A DNA stretch of 44,360 nucleotides, taken from NCBI RefSeq assembly GCF_000185505.1, contig NZ_GL622359.1, forward strand, positions 1,332,100 to 1,376,459, in the 5' to 3' direction. A program made the position numbers and the translations under genes. Below, in pieces: positions 23,650 through 32,686 of the stretch (within the stretch, counting starts at the first letter, position 1; every line of letters starts with the position of its first letter). Under the pieces are notes generated by a model. It was given only the letters and a program-made list of their open reading frames with translations. It made no database searches and had not been told where the DNA came from. This stretch comes from Pseudoramibacter alactolyticus ATCC 23263. GTDB lineage: Bacteria; Bacillota; Clostridia; Eubacteriales; Eubacteriaceae.

Positions 23650-26301
23650 TTATAATTCTCCCTCTTCAAATTCATCATCTCTGTTCTTTGAAGCGACGAC
23701 CTCCGCCATATCGGAAAGAACCGGCGTGTCGAATATCTCTTTCATACTGCATTCGACAGAGAACCTTGCCTTTATGGCCGATATGAGTCTTGTGGAGAGC
23801 AGACTGTCTCCACCTGTTTCAAAAAAATTGTCTTCTTGATAAACCTCACCGATGCCAAGTATCTCTTTCCAGATGTTCGCCAGCGCTTTTGCAGTCTCTC
23901 CGACAGGGGGTGTCCTTCTGCGGGGGGATGCATGACTGAACATCGCCGTTAACGCGCCGCGGTCTATCTTTCCATTTGCCGTAAGGGGAAATGACAAACA
24001 ATAGACAAAGCTGTCCGGCACCATATAATAAACAAGCTTGTCGGCGCAGGACGCTTTCAGTTCGTTTGAATTTTTCAGTTCCTTTCCGCTAAAACTGCCG
24101 CTGTACATAAACATCTCTGTGCATTTACAAAGAGAAACTTTTATGTCGCTGAACCCTGCCGCGGTCAACTCGCGCTTCCACTCGTCAGGGAGCAGCATGA
24201 GCTTGCAAAGCCCCTTGCGTCTATCGGTGTATCTCGAAAAGCCCCGTTCCACCACCGCCGAAGAAATATATCCTGCCGCGGAAAGATAAGCCGGCTCGGT
24301 CATGAACAGCCTGCTGTCGCGTTTCATCAGCAGCTTCAGCCAGTCAAGTCCTGCGCCGATGTTCGTAAAGAGATGCAGTCCGTTCAAGGAAATCACGCTG
24401 TCTGCACAAGCCGCAAAATCTCCGCTCAGGAAACTGCCGTCCGTGTTGATATAAACCGTCTCGATTCCGCAGTCCTCCAGCTTTTTCCTGGCCGCCGCAA
24501 GGATGCCCATGCCATTCTCAAAATAAAGAATCCTGCGGATAGCGGTTTTTTCCTTCAGCTTCTCAATCAGTTTTGCCGCGAGTATGCCTTCTCTGCCGGA
24601 GACAAATGCGATCACGTCGCTCTTTTTACTCGCCGCGATCAATTCAGCCATATTCTCAAGATCGTCATCAAGGTCAAGCATGGCCATAAGCTTCTCAGGA
24701 GCAAGCATTTCATCACTCAGCAGTTCAATGGGCTGACGCCTTCCGGTAAAAATATCAGCCATAAGCGCTTTCTTTTCCGCAAGAGCAGAGCCAAAATTCT
24801 CCGCCTGCGGGTCCGTCTCCGGAAAAGGAGGCATACCGGCAAGCTTTTTCTTCCAAAGCGCCATAACGGGTTTCATTTCATCCGTGATATTTTCTTCAAA
24901 GACCGTTTCAGCTACTTCTTTCATAAAACGGAAAATAACACCGTCAAAAGCTGTTCCCTCTTTGACCTCAAAACCTGTGGATACGGCCTCTTCCGCCGAC
25001 TGCAGAAGAACAGGTTCCATGGCTGCGCAGATCTTCTTTCTTCCATTTCGTTTGTCCGCCAGAGCAACTGCCCTCCGGATACCATCGAGGCCGTTGAGCT
25101 GATGCTCGATCTCCCCCAGCTCAATCCGGAAGCCGTTGACCTTGACCTGATTATCCAACCTGCCGAGAAAAATGATATTTCCGTCACCGCGGTAATAGCC
25201 CATATCGCCTGTTCTGTACCAACGCTTTCCGTCCTCGTCATAAACAAAAGCAGCCGCCGTTTTTTCAGGATCCCCGGTATAACCCTTCGCAAGACCCTTT
25301 CCGCCGATCCACAGCTCGCCTGTCTGCCCCTGCTCTGCGTCTTTTCCGTCTTTAATGATGCGGAACTGCTGATTTGCCAGGGGCTTGCCATAGGGGATAT
25401 TGGTGTTGGGATCTTCCCCTCCGTTAACAACATAGCAATTTGACCAGATTGCCGCCTCGGTGGCACCGCCCAGAGCAATGAGCCTGCAGGCCGCATTATG
25501 CTCTTTGAGCATGGAAAACAGCTCTGGCATAACATAATCCCCGGACAGCAGCACATTCCTCAAAGAATGTATATCATCTGTCTGCTCAAGAGACTGCATG
25601 AACATCTCAAACAGCGCGGGAGCACTATTCCAGAGCGTGACATCCTCAGCCGCAATAAGCTTCTTCCACGCTGCGGGATCCTTATAACTGTCATCAGAAA
25701 GAAGGATGATTCTGCCGCCGCAGGACAGCATCGCGAAAAGATCAAAAACACTCAGGTCAAAATCCAGTGACGAAACATTCAAACAACAGTCGCTTTCATC
25801 TATGCCCAGACGATCCATTACATCCTCGATTGTGTTCCATGCGGCGCCATGGGCAATCTCAACCCCCTTCGGTTCGCCCGTTGAGCCTGAAGTAAAAATG
25901 ATATAAGCCGTATTTTCTGCGGATACCTCCGCCGGGATGAATTTTTCTGCAATTTCCGATATCTCTTCCGCAAGGATTAACGCCGCCCCGTTGTTTTCCG
26001 CTGCGGCAGTGCCTTTGGCGGTGATGCAACATCTAATATCCGCTTTTTTATATATATTTTGCCTGCGCTCTGCAGGCTGCGCATGATTTAGGGGAACATA
26101 AACACCCCCTGTCAGCAGCACGCCAAGAACGGCGCAGACCATATCGATACTTCTCGGCAGGCTGATCGCCACCCTGTCGCCTTTTCGGACACCCTTTGCC
26201 GCCAGGGCCTCTGCAAAAGCGCAGGCCCTGCTGTAAATCTGCTGATACGATCTTTTTTCATCGTTCCATACCAGCGCCGTCTTATCTTGATATCTCTTCA
26301 C
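23650..26301 (-). CDS. NRPS-1: A domain with embedded methyltransferase/epimerase-like domain, then PCP
   Basis: NRPS of 883 residues without a condensing domain. Residues 1-405 are the adenylation core (IIFTSGSTGEPKG at 134-146, FDLSVFDLFA, GGATEAAIWS, WYRTGD, FRIELGEIE). Specificity positions read D-L-F, N, L-S, L, I-W, close to the cysteine code. Between about 435 and 755, before LTANGKID, a domain of roughly 320 residues is inserted, as in HMWP2 and PchE, where it is a methyltransferase fold acting as an epimerase. The usual glycine-rich SAM loop is not evident here (VIAFVSGREGILAAK). A PCP follows with Ser833. The start used is GTG 26301. Conserved A-domain sequence (EKPLHESFLEN) continues upstream in frame to a TAG at 26363-26365, so the true start is uncertain. 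It probably works with Cy2 of NRPS-3 in trans. Confidence 0.88.
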   Translation of the reverse strand: MKRYQDKTALVWNDEKRSYQQIYSRACAFAEALAAKGVRKGDRVAISLPRSIDMVCAVLGVLLTGGVYVPLNHAQPAERRQNIYKKADIRCCITAKGTAAAENNGAALILAEEISEIAEKFIPAEVSAENTAYIIFTSGSTGEPKGVEIAHGAAWNTIEDVMDRLGIDESDCCLNVSSLDFDLSVFDLFAMLSCGGRIILLSDDSYKDPAAWKKLIAAEDVTLWNSAPALFEMFMQSLEQTDDIHSLRNVLLSGDYVMPELFSMLKEHNAACRLIALGGATEAAIWSNCYVVNGGEDPNTNIPYGKPLANQQFRIIKDGKDAEQGQTGELWIGGKGLAKGYTGDPEKTAAAFVYDEDGKRWYRTGDMGYYRGDGNIIFLGRLDNQVKVNGFRIELGEIEHQLNGLDGIRRAVALADKRNGRKKICAAMEPVLLQSAEEAVSTGFEVKEGTAFDGVIFRFMKEVAETVFEENITDEMKPVMALWKKKLAGMPPFPETDPQAENFGSALAEKKALMADIFTGRRQPIELLSDEMLAPEKLMAMLDLDDDLENMAELIAASKKSDVIAFVSGREGILAAKLIEKLKEKTAIRRILYFENGMGILAAARKKLEDCGIETVYINTDGSFLSGDFAACADSVISLNGLHLFTNIGAGLDWLKLLMKRDSRLFMTEPAYLSAAGYISSAVVERGFSRYTDRRKGLCKLMLLPDEWKRELTAAGFSDIKVSLCKCTEMFMYSGSFSGKELKNSNELKASCADKLVYYMVPDSFVYCLSFPLTANGKIDRGALTAMFSHASPRRRTPPVGETAKALANIWKEILGIGEVYQEDNFFETGGDSLLSTRLISAIKARFSVECSMKEIFDTPVLSDMAEVVASKNRDDEFEEGEL

Positions 26302-26351
26302 GTTTTCCAGAAAGCTTTCGTGCAGGGGCTTTTCTGCGATCGCTTTATCTG

Positions 26352-26496
26352 TCCTATTTTCCTATCTTTGCCATTTCCTATATGCGTTTCCCATTCCTAT
26401 ACCTCTATGATGGCCAGCGACCGCCAACCGCATCTGATACGGCGCTCTCGTACCAGATTCTGCGGCGGCTCGTATTATTCATGCGGGCCGCCCTGT
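26352..26496 (-). other. Leader between ABC transporter and NRPS-1 with repeated ATAGGA
   Basis: Four copies of ATAGGA (minus strand; plus-strand TCCTAT at 26352, 26360, 26376 and 26395) precede NRPS-1 and look like repeated ribosome-binding elements. Two ATGs follow such sites. One is in the NRPS-1 frame but meets a TAG after ten codons. The other (ATG GCA AAG) enters the NRPS-1 frame only if the run AAAA near 26358 is AAA. GGCGGC and GCCGCC in the earlier part could pair. No T tract, so no terminator. Confidence 0.4.
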
Positions 26497-28230
26497 TTAT
26501 CTTATCGTCCACTCTCTTGCTTTTTCACGGTTCGAGATGAACCTTCTGTAAAGTCCGCTTTCTTTTATGAGCTGCTCGTGGGCGCCCTCCTGAACGATTC
26601 TGCCTTTTTCCAATGCCAGGATCTTGTCGGCACTGCGAACCGTCTTCATGCGGTGGGCGATCATAATGACCGTCTTGTTTCTGGTAAGTCTGCTGACCGC
26701 TTCAATCACCGACTTTTCGTTTTCCGCATCGAGAGCATTGGTTGCTTCGTCAAGGATGACGATAGGAGCATCTTTAAGCATGGCTCTTGCAATGGAGATC
26801 CTTTGCTTTTCACCCCCCGAGAGGCTCCCGCCTCCTTCGGCGACCACGGTATCGTATCCCTCGGGCAGTTGCGAGATAAACTCATCACAACTTGCCGCCG
26901 TCGCGGCTGCAACGATTTCTTCATGGGAAGCATCCGGCCGGCCTATCCGGATATTGTTTTCGATGGTATCTTCAAAAAGGTAGACTTTCTGAAACACCAT
27001 GCTTATATTGGCCATCAGCTCGGTATCGTCAATATGCCTGATATCCGTTCCGCCGATTGAGATGCTGCCGGAATCCACGTTCCAAAATCTTGCAATCAGC
27101 TGACACAGCGTTGATTTGCCCGAACCCGAAGGTCCGATGATCGCCGTTGTGGTATGCGGCTTTATGTCAAGATTGATATCGTGGAGAACTTCATTATCGT
27201 CATAGGAGAAGTGCATATCTCTGAAGACAATTTCCTGATCTTTCATGTGCCCCTCCGGCTGCATGATTGCCAGTTGTTCGGTATTCTCCAGCTCATTCAC
27301 TTCGTCAATGGCGGTTTCAAGAAGGCCGATCATGGAAAGGCTTATCCCTGCCTGATTCATTGAAGAGAAGACAAAAAAACTGATGACGAGAATCACAATC
27401 GCTTTATCTACAGATATACTGCCAAATTTCATATAAAGCAGAAGATCTGCAATGATTATCAATATCTCGAAAAGGGCGATGCAGATATTTCCGGCAAACT
27501 GCGACGGCATAGCCACATCGGTCAGCCGGCGATTGGCTTTACAGGAAGCTTCAATCCCTTCCCTTATTGATTTATCGCCATCCTGAACATTAAAGGCCTT
27601 GGTCACCTTTATGCCCTGCACAAAAGTAATCGTCGCACGAATCAGCCGGTTCATCGCTTCGTGCTGTGCAGGTACGTTTTTCTTTGAAACGCGCATCTGC
27701 CAGCTGATGACGCCATAATAAGCCAGCATGCCCGCCGAAGCGATGCCGGCAATCCGCAAATCGTAGAAAACCAGCATCGTCAGGGTCACGGCGGTGGAAA
27801 TAAAACCCCCAAGTATGCCGGATATTGTATAAGCGGCAGAAAGTTCAACCGAAGAAAGCGTTGACGTAAGCGTTGCGCTGATATTTTCCGCTTTGTTGCC
27901 GCTGAAAATACCAAGCGGCACCCTTTTAAGAATGTTGCCAATACCGATACGCTTATCCTCCACCATTTTGAAATCCGTTGTCAGAATGGCCACCTGTTCG
28001 GCATAGGCCGTCGCAAACGAACCGATCATACAGATCAGGGTCAGCGTCGCAAGTTTTATGATCGTTATGTCCTTAGGGGCGTCGTTCATCAGGGCATCCA
28101 TCAGGATAATAATGCCGCAGATCTGTATGATGCCAAAACAATGCTTCAGCAGCGTGAAGATGAGCGACTTAAGAAAAGTCTTCTTATTGTCGCCGCAAAA
28201 ATTGAATATTTTTTTCAGTGATCTTATCAT
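26497..28230 (-). CDS. ABC half-transporter, YbtQ/Irp7-like (permease-ATPase)
   Basis: Type IV (exporter-fold) ABC half-transporter, 577 residues. An N-terminal six-helix membrane domain (to about 320) is followed by the ATPase: Walker [13 protein letters not shown], signature SLSGGEKQRISIARA, Walker B PIVILDEATNALD and the H-loop AHRMKT. The start is set at ATG 28230, which overlaps the stop of the partner as ATGA. Paired with 28227-29972 it would form a heterodimer. In yersiniabactin the homologous pair imports the metal complex despite its exporter fold, so either direction is possible here. Confidence 0.87.
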   Translation of the reverse strand: MIRSLKKIFNFCGDNKKTFLKSLIFTLLKHCFGIIQICGIIILMDALMNDAPKDITIIKLATLTLICMIGSFATAYAEQVAILTTDFKMVEDKRIGIGNILKRVPLGIFSGNKAENISATLTSTLSSVELSAAYTISGILGGFISTAVTLTMLVFYDLRIAGIASAGMLAYYGVISWQMRVSKKNVPAQHEAMNRLIRATITFVQGIKVTKAFNVQDGDKSIREGIEASCKANRRLTDVAMPSQFAGNICIALFEILIIIADLLLYMKFGSISVDKAIVILVISFFVFSSMNQAGISLSMIGLLETAIDEVNELENTEQLAIMQPEGHMKDQEIVFRDMHFSYDDNEVLHDINLDIKPHTTTAIIGPSGSGKSTLCQLIARFWNVDSGSISIGGTDIRHIDDTELMANISMVFQKVYLFEDTIENNIRIGRPDASHEEIVAAATAASCDEFISQLPEGYDTVVAEGGGSLSGGEKQRISIARAMLKDAPIVILDEATNALDAENEKSVIEAVSRLTRNKTVIMIAHRMKTVRSADKILALEKGRIVQEGAHEQLIKESGLYRRFISNREKAREWTIR

Positions 28231-29972
28231 TTTACTGCCTCCCCATTGCCCGACATTTCCCACATTTTTCTGTATTCAGGAACGTTGTTCAGCAGTTCCT
28301 TGTGCGTACCCCGGGCGATTACACAGCCCTTATCAATCACCGCGATTTGATCCGCATGAACGATAGTATTAAGCCGATGGGCAACAACGATAAGCGTTTT
28401 CCCTTTTGTGGAAACAGACATGGCCTGCTGTATGGCAGCTTCATTTTCGGGGTCGGCGCTTGAGGTGGCTTCGTCCATAATCATAATGGGCGCATTCTTG
28501 ACCATGGCCCTGATGATGGCTATTCTCTGACGTTCACCGCCCGACAGCATCTCTCCTGCCATTCCCGCCTGGGTCTGATACCCCTCCGGCAGCGCCCGTA
28601 TGAAATCATCGCAGCCCGCAGCCTTTGCGGCTTCAATGATCTCTTCATCGGTCGCATCTCTTCTGCCCACACGAATATTTTCCATAATCGAAGTGTTGTA
28701 GAGAAATGTTTCCTGATCCACATAGGCGATGAGCTTATTGAGTTCATCCTGGGCGTATTCATTGATGTCCCTGCCGCCGATATCGATCCGGCCGGCCTGC
28801 TTGTCCCAGTATCCCACCATCAGCTTTGCGATCGTGGATTTACCGCTTCCCGAAGCGCCGACCAGGGCAAGCATGGTACCCGATTGCACATGAAACGAAA
28901 CATCGTTTAACGCCGCGGGGCTCTCTTCCGAGTAGGAAAAGCTCACGTGCTCGAGCCTGATATCGGGAGCCCCCGATATTTTTTCACCCCCTCTGACAAG
29001 TTCCTTACTGTCAAGTATTTCGCGGATCTCCTGCGCTACCGTTCCCATCGACGCGAAGGAATCCATATAGCTCACGGCCTTGTAAACAGGAGAAAACACG
29101 CCCAGCGCAAGCAGTATAAGCAGAAACAGCGAGGAAAGTTCAAGGCTGCCGTCGCTGACAAAGAGAAAACCCGAGACAAGTACGGGAAAGACCGAAAAAG
29201 GCGCTACAGAAAGCGTTAAAGTTGAATAAAGCAGCGTATCCTTCTGCCAGCTCAGGCTGTTTTTCCTATGCTCGATAACAGCGTCTTCCAATCTGCGGAA
29301 AGACGACGCTGTTCGGTTGAAGTTCTTGATCACTTCAATGCCGCCCACATACTCGACAATGGCCTGATTCATATTTTTTTCAGCGTTCGTGTAGCTTTTG
29401 AAACGTTCCTCATAATCCTTCATCATTCCGCCTGAAAGCGCGAGTCCGAGAGCGAACCAGATCAGCATACAAAGCGTGACCCGCCAGTCAATGACGAAAG
29501 ACCAGATGATCATCGCCGCCGGTATGAGGATATTGGCCGTCATCTCGGGGAGCAGATGCGCAAGAGTCTTCTCCACTGATTCAACACGGTCTACCAGCGT
29601 CGTCTTCAGACGGCCTGTGCCGTTTTCTTCAAAGTAACCCAAAGGGAGCTTCAACATTTTATCGCTCAGTGCAAACCGAATATCTTTCAGGGTCTTAAAA
29701 GCCGCACCGTGCGATACCCATGTGGATACGTTGATCAATATGCCGTAAAGTATTTTGAGAATCGCAGCGGCCATCACCATCGCGATTACGTTCGACAGCT
29801 CTTTCTCCCCGGCAAAAATTTCGCCAGCAATCTTGCCCACCGTCGCATAGGACAGCATGTTGCAGAGAACGCCCGTCATGCTGATGATCACGGACATGGC
29901 ATACCCCGTTCTGTACGGTACGATAAACTCCTTTAGATCACTAAAAAATGAACCTGATTTCTTTTGATTCAT
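28227..29972 (-). CDS. ABC half-transporter, YbtP/Irp6-like (permease-ATPase)
   Basis: Partner of the downstream ABC protein, 581 residues, same architecture: membrane domain to about 320, then Walker A LVGASGSGKSTI, signature MLSGGERQRIAIIRA, Walker B PIMIMDEATSSAD and H-loop AHRLNT. The ATG has GGAGG upstream, at a longish 11 bases, and lies 21 bases after the S-component stop. Together with the ECF genes upstream it gives the operon two transport systems in front of the biosynthetic genes, the usual layout for a self-contained siderophore locus. Confidence 0.87.
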   Translation of the reverse strand: MNQKKSGSFFSDLKEFIVPYRTGYAMSVIISMTGVLCNMLSYATVGKIAGEIFAGEKELSNVIAMVMAAAILKILYGILINVSTWVSHGAAFKTLKDIRFALSDKMLKLPLGYFEENGTGRLKTTLVDRVESVEKTLAHLLPEMTANILIPAAMIIWSFVIDWRVTLCMLIWFALGLALSGGMMKDYEERFKSYTNAEKNMNQAIVEYVGGIEVIKNFNRTASSFRRLEDAVIEHRKNSLSWQKDTLLYSTLTLSVAPFSVFPVLVSGFLFVSDGSLELSSLFLLILLALGVFSPVYKAVSYMDSFASMGTVAQEIREILDSKELVRGGEKISGAPDIRLEHVSFSYSEESPAALNDVSFHVQSGTMLALVGASGSGKSTIAKLMVGYWDKQAGRIDIGGRDINEYAQDELNKLIAYVDQETFLYNTSIMENIRVGRRDATDEEIIEAAKAAGCDDFIRALPEGYQTQAGMAGEMLSGGERQRIAIIRAMVKNAPIMIMDEATSSADPENEAAIQQAMSVSTKGKTLIVVAHRLNTIVHADQIAVIDKGCVIARGTHKELLNNVPEYRKMWEMSGNGEAVK

Positions 29973-29993
29973 AGGGTATACAGCCTCCGTTTG

Positions 29994-30575
29994 TTATCTG
30001 TTTACGACGTGTTTTTTCATCATTTTGCTTCCAATGAAAGCGCCGAGAAGTACGGCCGCACCCGTTGCCGCAAGGATCAGCGCAATCGGAGCGCCTGCGA
30101 GCATCTGACTGGCCTTTTCATAAAGCGCAATATCCGCGCCTGTTTTCGCAATCATTTCTTTCGTAGACTCGAAAGCGATGGCATAGGGGTAAACCGTGCT
30201 GGTGAAAGCATTGATCACCTGCATGATCACGTAGATAATGCCAAGGGTTTTCATTTTTCCATAGCCTGTTTTAGCCAGCAGCACCTCGCCGATGATGCCT
30301 GCAGCAATCGATCCCAAGGCATAGATAAGATTCATCCCCGCGACACCCGAAATGATCGCATAAAGAAGGATCGCGCCTTTTTTGGGGACTTTAATCCCGA
30401 TCATCATAAAGAATATTCCCTGAACAAGCGAAACAAAAACGGAAAAAAGCAGGATAAACACAGGAATTACATATAGGAAACTAAACGCAAAAAAGATCAC
30501 CGCGCTGCACAGCGATAACAGGGTAACCGTTATGATGTCTCTGACTTTCATGTTGCCGATTTTTGAATTTTCCAT
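29994..30575 (-). CDS. MptD-family ECF transporter S component
   Basis: Small membrane protein of about 193 residues with five or six hydrophobic segments (VTLLSLCSAVIFFAFSFL, VSLVQGIFFMMIG, ILAATGAAVLLGAFIG). It resembles the MptD-type putative substrate-binding (S) subunits of energy-coupling-factor transporters. It follows genes for two ATPase domains and a T component, which supports this. ATG 30575 is preferred because AAAGGAG is eight bases before it; the ATG two codons earlier is too close. The ligand is probably the metal or metallophore complex, by context only. Confidence 0.75.
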   Translation of the reverse strand: MENSKIGNMKVRDIITVTLLSLCSAVIFFAFSFLYVIPVFILLFSVFVSLVQGIFFMMIGIKVPKKGAILLYAIISGVAGMNLIYALGSIAAGIIGEVLLAKTGYGKMKTLGIIYVIMQVINAFTSTVYPYAIAFESTKEMIAKTGADIALYEKASQMLAGAPIALILAATGAAVLLGAFIGSKMMKKHVVNR

Positions 30576-30588
30576 AATCATTTCTCCT

Positions 30589-31101
30589 TTATTTTATAAT
30601 TTGATAAACCGCCATAAGAACAGGAAGAATTATGATAAGAACGTAATCCCGGGCTGTCATTTTGCAGTCTATATACGAATGTTTTCTGCATTCCAGCGAT
30701 ATTCCCCTCGTTCCCGCAGAAGCCGATAAAAACTCTGCTATTCTGATAACTCTGAACATCATCGGAACCACCAACATCTCCACGTAAGCTGGGATCCTTT
30801 TTATTTTGTCCGAAGGCTTCGGGAAAAAACTCCGAGTCCTCAACGCCTGCATGGCTATCTTCATATCATTCCGGATCACCGGAAAGAACCGGAAGATCAC
30901 CGACAGGATCAGAATCGCTTTCTCCGATACCCGCATTTTTCTCATGGCAGCAATCAGTTTTGATGCGCCGTCCCCCGCAAACAACATATCAATTGCCATC
31001 CCCACAGGGATGAAGCGCAGAAAAAAAATTAGAGATGATATTAAGCAGAAGCGCCTTTGTGATCCACGGAACCGCTGCCAAGAGAATAAAGACCGGAACA
31101 T
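30589..31101 (-). CDS. ECF transporter T component, C-terminal part (frame-broken)
   Basis: C-terminal part of the CbiQ/EcfT-like transmembrane coupling protein whose N-terminal part is fused to the ATPases at 30989-32638. It holds further membrane helices and the EcfT coupling region, where an Ala-Arg-Gly-type motif is expected; here LRTRSF and SAGTRGISL are candidates. The frame joins the upstream part at an eight-base run (31021-31028): with seven bases the sequence reads LLNIISNFFLRFIPVGMAID. The first residues of this open frame, before that point, are not real protein. Confidence 0.75.
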   Translation of the reverse strand: MFRSLFSWQRFRGSQRRFCLISSLIFFLRFIPVGMAIDMLFAGDGASKLIAAMRKMRVSEKAILILSVIFRFFPVIRNDMKIAMQALRTRSFFPKPSDKIKRIPAYVEMLVVPMMFRVIRIAEFLSASAGTRGISLECRKHSYIDCKMTARDYVLIIILPVLMAVYQIIK

Positions 31102-32638
31102 ACGTCACAATCTGCCTGAACTGCCGGTTCACCAACGCAAGAATCAGCAGACCGGTCGTGATCGCCCCATGAATGAGCGTGTTCCCCGCAAAGCAAAACA
31201 CCAGGGAAACGATCAAATAGGCAAGATAAACGCGTATATCCGTAAAAACCCTTGCGGCCTGTTTCGCAACTTTTCTCACGTTATCTCCAAGACTGAAAGA
31301 ACGCTTCATATAGTCCCGCAGACGGGCGAATGCGCCGTCGCCGCCAAGGACAAAGCGATGGTTTATTTCCCCTTCCCGGATAGATATACAGTCCGTGCAC
31401 ACCCTGGCGATCAATTCTATATCGTGGGTGATTATGAAGATCATCCTCGTCTTCGCCATTTCCTTTATCAACGCGGCGCAGGCCTTTAAGCTCCGGCGAT
31501 CCATCCCCGCCGTAGGCTCGTCCAGCACGACGATCTTTTTTCGGGAAAAATACGCCAGTATCAGCGTCAGTTTTTGCATCTGGCCGCCGGAGAGGGAAAA
31601 AGGATGTCGGTTTCTGCACGCCCACAGATTCATTTTTTTCAGGATCTGCTCTACCTGCAGCTCCATAGACGCATCATTCTTCCATACGTTCTTTATTTCA
31701 TTCATGACAGAATTCGAGAAAAACTGAAACTCCGATTCCTGCATGACCAACATTGACTTTTCTGTCATCTCCTGTTGTTTTATCGGCACGCCGTTAAAGG
31801 AATATTCCCCTTTCCCGGCTTTCAGCAGTCCGCTGATGCACTTGCCGAAAGTTGTTTTTCCGCTTCCGTTAGCGCCGATCACCCCGGTGACGCTGCCTGT
31901 ACGGCATTTATATGAAACATCGGACAATATAGCGTTATCGGAATCGTATCCAAAGGACAATCCTCTGATTTCAAAAACATCTTCAACTGTATGGTCTTGA
32001 TTTTGTTGTGATCTTTGGGGAAGGATGTCATCGAGATCCGTGCTTCTCAGGCCAAGTTCATCCAGTTCTTTTTCTGAGAGCCTGCCGAATTCCGCCGCAC
32101 TATACTTGCGGCGTATTTCTCCGTTTTTCATATACCAGTATTCATCCGTCAGATCTTTCAGAAAATAGAGTCTGTGTTCGCTGATCACAAGGGTCTTTCC
32201 TGTTTCCTTGATGTCCATCAGTAGCCGGGAAAGCCGCTTAATTGCAGCGGTGTCAAGATTCGCCGTCGGTTCGTCAAGCAGAATCGTATCCGTATCCATA
32301 ACCATCGCCGAGAGAATGGCAATCAGCTGTCTTTCTCCGCTCGAAAGCATGAAAACAGAACAGCCTCGCAGTTTTTCAAGACCGAATCTTCTGAAAACTT
32401 CATCTGTCTTTCGAACAATCTCAGCATGAGACAAGCCGGTGTTTTCCAATCCGAAAGCTACCTCTGTCGTGCTGTTCACCGTAAAGAACTGACTTCTCGG
32501 ATCCTGAAATACCGAAGACACCTTTTTGCTCACCTCACCGATGGAACACTTTGAAATATCTTCCCCGCCAACCCAGACAACACCTGTAAGCTTGCCCTCA
32601 TAAAATTCCGGAACCAGGTGAATGATGCATCTGAGCAA
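30989..32638 (-). CDS. ECF transporter: two fused ATPase domains plus N-terminus of the T component
   Basis: Main part of a fused ECF energizing module. Residues 1-200 are ATPase 1 from just after its Walker A (signature MLSSGERQ, Walker B ILLDEPTANLD, H-loop SEHRL). Residues 220-440 are ATPase 2 (Walker A GVIGANGSGKTTF, signature SLSGGQMQ, Walker B VVLDEPTAGMD, H-loop THDIE). From about 455 membrane helices of a T component begin, in the same frame with no stop. The true 5' end lies at 32778 in another frame: a six-base run at 32687-32692 must be seven to restore the Walker A GESGCGKSTLLRC. The 3' end is also broken, at 31021-31028. Confidence 0.85.
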   Translation of the reverse strand: MLRCIIHLVPEFYEGKLTGVVWVGGEDISKCSIGEVSKKVSSVFQDPRSQFFTVNSTTEVAFGLENTGLSHAEIVRKTDEVFRRFGLEKLRGCSVFMLSSGERQLIAILSAMVMDTDTILLDEPTANLDTAAIKRLSRLLMDIKETGKTLVISEHRLYFLKDLTDEYWYMKNGEIRRKYSAAEFGRLSEKELDELGLRSTDLDDILPQRSQQNQDHTVEDVFEIRGLSFGYDSDNAILSDVSYKCRTGSVTGVIGANGSGKTTFGKCISGLLKAGKGEYSFNGVPIKQQEMTEKSMLVMQESEFQFFSNSVMNEIKNVWKNDASMELQVEQILKKMNLWACRNRHPFSLSGGQMQKLTLILAYFSRKKIVVLDEPTAGMDRRSLKACAALIKEMAKTRMIFIITHDIELIARVCTDCISIREGEINHRFVLGGDGAFARLRDYMKRSFSLGDNVRKVAKQAARVFTDIRVYLAYLIVSLVFCFAGNTLIHGAITTGLLILALVNRQFRQIVTYVPVFILLAAVPWITKALLLNIISNFFSALHPCGDGN

Positions 32639-32686
32639 GGTTGATTTCCCACAGCCGCTCTCGCCACAGAAGCATGTACATCTGCC

